Source of the DNA: Planctomycetia bacterium
GTDB lineage: Bacteria; Planctomycetota; PLA2; JAEUHO01
Direction: 5' to 3'
Length of the DNA stretch: 5,778 bases
Assembly: GCA_030618975.1 (NCBI GenBank)
Contig: JAUXCH010000356.1
Coordinates: 1 to 5,778 of the forward strand
The number at the start of each line of letters is the position of its first letter. The first letter of the stretch is position 1. Shown here piece after piece: positions 5,492-5,778 of this stretch. The position numbers and the translations under genes were made by a program. The notes beneath the pieces are model-generated. The model did not search any database. It saw only the letters and a list, made by a program, of their open reading frames with translations, and was not told where the DNA came from.

Positions 5492-5514
5492 AGACACGCG
5501 CGGCCGCCGTCCAA
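5486..5514 (-). promoter_or_regulatory. vapBC promoter (TTGGAC -17 bp- TACACT)
   Basis: On the minus strand TTGGAC (complement of 5509-5514) is followed after exactly 17 bp by TACACT (5486-5491). The -10 ends 6 bp before ATG 5479, so the transcript should start at or next to the start codon. The local AT-rich patch (5477-5492) stands out from the surrounding GC-rich DNA. This is the best promoter in the window. Confidence 0.6.
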
Positions 5515-5778
5515 CCGGCAGCACTTTGGCAACCCGGCCCGGTCGATCGAGGCGGTGCCCGTGTGGGACGACTTCTGGCCGGTTCGAGTCTCCGGGTCGG
5601 CGGGAGCGCCCGGTTTCCTGGGCTCGAGAGGCTTCCGCGTGCCCTCCCCCGGAAAAGCGCGGGAGCGACGGCAGGCCCGGAGAGACTCCGACTCCCATGG
5701 CGAACGCTGCCCTTGACTGCATCTCCTTCGTCGCCGACGTCTCACTCCATCGGGGCCGGGAAAGTCGGATCGTAGCCA
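5515..5778. other. Apparently non-coding region upstream of vapBC, with small GC-rich hairpins
   Basis: No convincing gene lies in these 264 bases on either strand. Open frames here give Arg/Pro/Ser/Gly-rich translations typical of shadow frames in GC-rich DNA. Three weak inverted repeats are visible: 5592-5596 with 5609-5613; 5604-5613 with 5617-5625 (bulged, TTT loop); and 5644-5648 with 5661-5665. None has a T-tract. An ATG at 5697 opens a frame that runs to the window end (27 codons, MANAALDCISFVADVSLHRG...). It could be the start of a rightward gene, but only a distant GGAGAG (5679-5684) precedes it, so it is not called. Confidence 0.5.

Noticed and set aside
5578..5596. GGTTCGAGTC resembling a tRNA T-arm
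   Set aside because: The flanking bases do not form a 5 bp T-stem, and no matching acceptor, D or anticodon arms are found in the preceding 60 bases.
5480..5722. Upstream extension of the antitoxin frame
   Set aside because: It has no family similarity and would bury the promoter. The RHH strand starts exactly at ATG 5479. The ATG at 5722 has a GGAG directly abutting it, too close to work.
1..5778. Search by eye for CRISPR arrays, insertion-sequence ends or long repeats
   Set aside because: No regularly spaced repeats, transposase motifs or long inverted repeats were seen.

Overview
The window is gene-dense, very GC-rich bacterial DNA. Codon third positions in the real genes are mostly G or C. 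It carries seven complete protein genes, an eighth cut by the left edge, and about 260 bp of apparently non-coding DNA at the right edge. Two lipoboxes and two other membrane or exported proteins point to a diderm envelope. Gene content and style (many short lipoproteins, DinB-like proteins, taxon-restricted helical proteins) would fit Planctomycetota or a similar high-GC environmental phylum such as Myxococcota. No marker gene settles this, so the taxonomic guess is weak.

Layout. Positions 1-399 (+) hold the C-terminal end of a charged helical protein. It converges, with a 3 bp gap, on an unrecognised 173-residue protein (403-924, -). A divergent promoter region (925-1020) separates that gene from a lipoprotein of the endonuclease/exonuclease/phosphatase (EEP) superfamily (1021-1896, +). 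Next comes a probable + strand operon: a small lipoprotein with a GTW start (1953-2441), a DinB/DUF664-type putative metalloenzyme (2456-2932), and a five-helix membrane protein with a C-terminal DUF218 (SanA/YdcF/ElyC-like) domain (2967-3950). This operon converges, with a 10 bp gap, on a single-pass envelope protein of unknown function (3961-4734, -). A complete VapBC-type toxin-antitoxin pair lies upstream of it on the minus strand: PIN toxin 4827-5249 and RHH antitoxin 5246-5479, overlapping by the four bases GTGA.

How the genes work together. The clearest functional unit is vapBC, with a recognisable -35/-10 promoter and a small palindrome over the -10 that could be the autoregulatory operator. 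The EEP lipoprotein and the following operon all lie on the same strand and mostly act at the envelope, but no shared pathway can be read from the sequence.

The most interesting regulatory signal is a recurring TAYRCT-type -10 element. In two genes (the EEP lipoprotein and vapB) it ends exactly 6 bp before the start codon, which predicts leaderless mRNAs. No mobile element, CRISPR array, rRNA or convincing tRNA was found, and I see no clear new multi-gene system.
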